Assembly: GCA_037134895.1 (NCBI GenBank)
Contig: JBAXLI010000006.1
Location: forward strand, 46,824-110,823
Direction of reading: 5' to 3'
Source of the DNA: CAIRDP01 sp037134895
GTDB lineage: Bacteria; Bacteroidota; Bacteroidia; Bacteroidales; FEN-979
DNA length: 64,000 nucleotides
Position numbers and translations under genes: made by a program. The notes beneath the pieces were generated by a model. The model did no database searches, was not told the origin of the DNA, and saw nothing but the letters and a program-made list of their open reading frames with translations. Every line of letters begins with the position of its first letter. Position 1 is the stretch's first letter. Of the stretch, positions 61,289 through 64,000 are shown piece by piece.

Positions 61289-62119
61289 ATGGACCAGCTT
61301 CTTAAAATATCAAAGCTGAATGCGGAAGATGTTGAAAAGATATCCGCCAGGGATGATGGTCCGCATATTCATGATTATGAAGAATTGCTGGTCGGAGTGG
61401 AAGGGAAGATCGACCACCTGATTGATTTCAAATTAAAAACCCTCACTGCCCCGTTTATCAGTTTTATTTCGCAGGGGAAGGCCCACCGGGTGAAGCCGGG
61501 ACCCAGGGAGGGACTCTGCGAAATGTGGATGATCCAGTTCAAAGGTGAATTTATTCCCGAAACCAGGTTTCAGCATTATTCCAATTACCACGACCATGCA
61601 AGTCTTGAACTCAGCAGGGGTGATCGTTTCGGCCATATCGTTACCCTATGTGATATGATGGATGGTGAGATGAAGCAAATCATGCCGAATTTTTCAGTGC
61701 TTAGGCAGATGTTGAGCCTGATGTTCAATATGATTGAGTCGGAACGTGAAAAATTGGATCCGCAAGAAAGGGATTTCAAAATGACCAGGAATATCACTTT
61801 CGGAAATTTCCTAAGGATTCTCGAAGAAAACTTCAGGAGACCGGAAGGGGTGGAGTTCTACGCTGAAAAACTATTCATGAGCGCCAGGAACCTTAATCTT
61901 ATATGCAGGAGTGTCTTTCAGAAAAGCGTATCCGAAATCATTGAAATCCGTAAACTTACCGAGGCCAAGAATTTGCTGATGCATACCGATAAAACCGTTT
62001 CAGAGATAGGTTTTGAACTCGGGTATAATGAAAAAGCATATTTTACCAATGTTTTCAGGAAGAAAACCGGGCAAACCCCATCGGAATTCCGTGAAGAGAT
62101 GAAGAATCTCATTTCCTGA
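61289..62119 (+). CDS. AraC-family transcriptional regulator with cupin-like sensor
   Basis: The 276-residue cytoplasmic protein has an N-terminal cupin-like region (about 20-110, with H-I-H-D-Y-E-E-L and F-I-S-Q-G-K-A-H-R). A helical connector and the C-terminal AraC double helix-turn-helix (about 180-270) follow. The HTH part shows L-F-M-S-A-R-N-L-N-L-I-C-R and I-G-F-E-L-G-Y-N-E-K-A-Y-F-T-N-V-F-R-K-K-T-G-Q-T-P-S-E-F-R. It starts 5 bp after the second kinase, making it the last gene of the signalling operon. It has no receiver domain, so its link to the kinases is indirect or through ligand binding. Confidence 0.9.
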   Translation: MDQLLKISKLNAEDVEKISARDDGPHIHDYEELLVGVEGKIDHLIDFKLKTLTAPFISFISQGKAHRVKPGPREGLCEMWMIQFKGEFIPETRFQHYSNYHDHASLELSRGDRFGHIVTLCDMMDGEMKQIMPNFSVLRQMLSLMFNMIESEREKLDPQERDFKMTRNITFGNFLRILEENFRRPEGVEFYAEKLFMSARNLNLICRSVFQKSVSEIIEIRKLTEAKNLLMHTDKTVSEIGFELGYNEKAYFTNVFRKKTGQTPSEFREEMKNLIS

Positions 62120-62216
62120 AATTACAACTCTTTTACCGAATACTGTTACCTGTATCCCCCGGGATGGTTGCAATTTTGCATCATCAAAATTGATTGTCTC
62201 ACTTAAAATTAAAAAA

Positions 62217-62816
62217 ATGAATACCATGAGAAATTCCATTCGTGGATTTGTTGGCCTGGCAATGGCAGGACTGATGACCACGTTTATTGCATGTACCGGC
62301 AGCGGCGACAAAGTAAGCGTAAGTAAAACCGAACTCGATTCCCTCAGGAATGAAATCGCCAAGTTGACGGCAGGATATGTCACACTTGCCAAAAACCTTT
62401 CCACTTTCGACACTTTAGATTATACTGTATTCAGCAACCAGCAATGGCTCCGCATACATGAAAGCCATGCAAAGGATATCAAAGTAAACTGGCCTGATGG
62501 TCATTCTACTGTCGGCATTGAGCAACATATCAAGGACCTGAGTGCCATGTTCGTGTACGCACCTGACACCAGGATCAAACAGCACCCGGTACGCTTTGGC
62601 AGCGCAAACGGTGAATGGACTGCTGTGACCGGAGTATTCGAAGGAACTTTCACAAAACCCATGCCTGTCGGCAACGGGAAATTCATCCAGCCAACCGGCA
62701 AAGCTTTTAAAATGCCCATGTGTACCATAGGCCATTGGAAGGACGGGGTGATGATCGAAGAATATCTTTTCTGGGATAACATGACCTACATGAACCAGAT
62801 TGGCCTCGGAAAGTAA
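62217..62816 (+). CDS. SnoaL/NTF2-like lipoprotein
   Basis: The product has 199 residues from ATG 62217, with ATG 62226 as an alternative. The leader ends T-F-I-A-C, marking a lipoprotein. A short heptad-like helix (about 38-60) precedes a SnoaL-like cone fold (about 65-195). This carries L-D-Y-T-V-F-S-N-Q-Q-W, a paired-strand A-V-T-G-V-F-E-G-T-F and the closing M-I-E-E-Y-L-F-W-D-N. Such ester-cyclase-like proteins bind small ligands; no function is established here. Its stop shares one base with the next start (TAATG), so the two genes are translationally coupled. Confidence 0.78.
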   Translation: MNTMRNSIRGFVGLAMAGLMTTFIACTGSGDKVSVSKTELDSLRNEIAKLTAGYVTLAKNLSTFDTLDYTVFSNQQWLRIHESHAKDIKVNWPDGHSTVGIEQHIKDLSAMFVYAPDTRIKQHPVRFGSANGEWTAVTGVFEGTFTKPMPVGNGKFIQPTGKAFKMPMCTIGHWKDGVMIEEYLFWDNMTYMNQIGLGK

Positions 62817-63700
62817 TGCGACGCCGCACTTTTCTGACTAATTTAATACTTATACCTGTAGCAGGAATGACTATGAAACTGGAAGAATTGAACAAAATGG
62901 CTTCCTCCTTCGACAGTACGGGCATGATGCCCGTACTGTTCGTAGGTCACGGCAGCCCGATGAATGCGATAGAAGATAATGTCTTCTCCCGGAAATGGAC
63001 CGAAATTGGCAAAACGCTTCCGTGGCCTAAAGCCATTTTATCGGTTTCGGCTCACTGGGAAACGAAGGGAGTGCAAGTAACAGCAATGAAAAATCCAAAA
63101 ACAATCCATGACTTCGGAGGATTTCCACAGGAATTATTTGAAGTTGAATATCCAGCATCAGGAAGCCCGGAGCTTGCTTCCGAAACTGCGGATCTTCTTG
63201 CTCCTTCAGAAGTATTGTCAGACCAAAGCTGGGGGCTTGACCATGGCACCTGGAGTGTGCTTAAACGAATGTACCCCATGGCGGATGTCCCGGTATTCCA
63301 GCTGAGTCTTGATTACACTCGTTCCCCTGAATCGCATTACCAGCTTGCCAGGCAACTGGCACCTCTTCGCGAAAAAGGGGTGCTGATCATCGGAAGCGGG
63401 AACATGGTACATAATCTCAGAATGATTGCCTGGGACAAACTCGACGAACCGGGATTCGGCTACGACTGGGCCCTGGAGGCGAATGCGAAAATGAAACAGC
63501 TAATTCTTGCGGGTAACCATAAGGCTTTGATCAATTATCACTCACAGGGCAGGGCCTTCGAATTAGCTATCCCCACTGCTGAACATTTTCTACCTCTGTT
63601 ATATGTCCTCGGACTTAAGAAAGATCATGAGCAGATCGAATTCTTCAATGACGAGGCGGTTGCAGGTTCGCTTACAATGACTTCGCTGAGAATAGACTGA
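62816..63700 (+). CDS. LigB-family extradiol dioxygenase, 4,5-DOPA dioxygenase (YgiD)-like
   Basis: The 294-residue product carries the zinc-histidine set of YgiD-type enzymes. These are H45 in G-H-G-S-P-M, H80 in S-A-H-W-E, a third in N-M-V-H-N and a fourth in Y-H-S-Q-G or A-E-H-F near 240-257. The catalytic domain begins around residue 38, where typical family members begin at once. The extra N-terminus starts M-R-R-R-T-F-L-T-N with a hydrophobic run, resembling a twin-arginine leader, which suggests export. YgiD opens the ring of L-DOPA-like catechols. Substrate is not certain. It is translationally coupled to the SnoaL-like lipoprotein. Confidence 0.85.
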   Translation: MRRRTFLTNLILIPVAGMTMKLEELNKMASSFDSTGMMPVLFVGHGSPMNAIEDNVFSRKWTEIGKTLPWPKAILSVSAHWETKGVQVTAMKNPKTIHDFGGFPQELFEVEYPASGSPELASETADLLAPSEVLSDQSWGLDHGTWSVLKRMYPMADVPVFQLSLDYTRSPESHYQLARQLAPLREKGVLIIGSGNMVHNLRMIAWDKLDEPGFGYDWALEANAKMKQLILAGNHKALINYHSQGRAFELAIPTAEHFLPLLYVLGLKKDHEQIEFFNDEAVAGSLTMTSLRID

Positions 63701-63761
63701 AACTGGGAAAGGCAATGAAAATCCAATGGATAACACTGTTATACAACATTAGCGCCCCCAT

Positions 63762-63800
63762 TAAAAAAAGCCTCGCAAATGCTTGATTTGCGAGGCTTTA
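63762..63800 (-). terminator. Rho-independent terminator after tRNA-Leu(CAG)
   Basis: A perfect 14-bp stem (63767-63780 with 63786-63799) encloses a 5-base loop. On the reverse strand it is followed by a T run, ending the tRNA transcript and also facing the forward dioxygenase gene. Confidence 0.88.
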
Positions 63801-63810
63801 AGTTGCTTTG

Positions 63811-63893
63811 TGCCCGGAACAGGACTCGAACCTGCACATCCTGGGGACACTAGTCCCTGAAACTAGCGCGTCTACCAATTCCGCCATCCGGGC
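63811..63893 (-). tRNA. tRNA-Leu (anticodon CAG)
   Basis: The reverse strand folds as a class II tRNA. The acceptor GCCCGG pairs with CCGGGC and the D arm reads GGCGGAATTGGTAGACGC. The anticodon loop is TTCAGGG, giving CAG. A variable arm (TGTCCCCAGGATG) and TTCGAGTCC complete the T arm. The 3' CCA is not encoded. It lies just downstream of another tRNA-Leu. Confidence 0.95.
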
Positions 63894-63913
63894 GAATCAA
63901 ATTTTTCTAAGAA

Positions 63914-63940
63914 CAAAAAAAACGGCTGCAGTACAGCCGA
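63914..63940 (-). terminator. Short terminator-like hairpin between the tRNA genes
   Basis: On the reverse strand CGGCTG pairs with CAGCCG (63923-63928 with 63934-63939), followed by eight to nine T. It lies after tRNA-Leu(GAG) and before tRNA-Leu(CAG), so the two may be separate transcripts. Confidence 0.6.
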
Positions 63941-63944
63941 TCAA

Positions 63945-64000
63945 TGGTGCCCAGGACAAGACTCGAACTTGCACATCCTAAGGACACTACCCCCTCAAAG
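63945..64000 (-). tRNA. tRNA-Leu (anticodon GAG), cut by the window edge
   Basis: Only the 3' part is visible: a CTTTGAGGG anticodon loop region giving GAG, the long variable arm (TGTCCTTAGGATG), T arm GTTCGAGTC and the acceptor strand with an encoded CCA at 63945-63947. The variable and T arms closely resemble those of the adjacent tRNA-Leu(CAG). Confidence 0.85.

Overview
The window comes from a member of the Bacteroidota, most likely an uncultured Bacteroidales-like organism. Supporting signs are a SusC/SusD pair, four proteins with C-terminal Por-secretion (type IX, T9SS) sorting domains, many lipoproteins with short basic leaders, a membrane-anchored AraC regulator, and several promoters of the Bacteroidota type (TAnnTTTG, sometimes with TTTG 21 bp upstream). 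There is no phage, integron, CRISPR or complete insertion sequence.

Region 1 (1-27516) is one large starch/maltodextrin utilisation locus. The forward strand carries the end of an MFS sugar transporter, a catalytically dead oligopeptidase-like protein, 4-alpha-glucanotransferase (malQ), a SusA-like neopullulanase, a second MFS sugar transporter, a T9SS esterase, three more GH13 enzymes, a GH127-type enzyme and a second esterase. A strong bidirectional terminator (about 16421-16455) separates this run from the reverse-strand susC-susD-susE operon. Divergent from susC lie a T9SS-secreted GH13 enzyme and a T9SS-secreted protein with three tandem starch-binding-like repeats. Polymer would be bound and cut at the surface, imported by SusCD, trimmed in the periplasm by the GH13 set, moved across the inner membrane by the MFS carriers and rearranged by MalQ. 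The standout is the SusD protein: a complete pair of SusE-type starch-binding modules is inserted inside an otherwise normal SusD.

Region 2 (27531-39285) holds peptidase E, a large protein of unknown function, and a tripartite RND efflux operon (adaptor, pump, outer-membrane factor) followed by a porin-like barrel. A DUF481 barrel protein faces it. Between adaptor and pump lie two adjacent heptamer repeat arrays, one TTACGAW and one telomere-like CCCTAAY.

Region 3 (39510-46518) is an accessory-looking stretch: a TPR protein, a pseudo-caspase whose catalytic His and Cys are both replaced and whose start lies in a 12-bp tandem repeat, and a small family of lipoproteins sharing a C-terminal domain, one copy of which is an orphan domain.

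Region 4 (46527-54162) has a GH27 alpha-galactosidase, a membrane-anchored AraC regulator, a 1451-residue T9SS beta-helix protein built from a duplicated unit, and a tiny protein with a PID-CTERM-like sorting tail.

Region 5 (54476-62119) is a three-gene signalling operon: a hybrid kinase with about nine PAS domains, a REC-kinase-REC protein and an AraC regulator. The window ends with a translationally coupled SnoaL-like lipoprotein / DOPA-dioxygenase-like pair and two reverse-strand tRNA-Leu genes (anticodons CAG and GAG), the second cut by the window edge.
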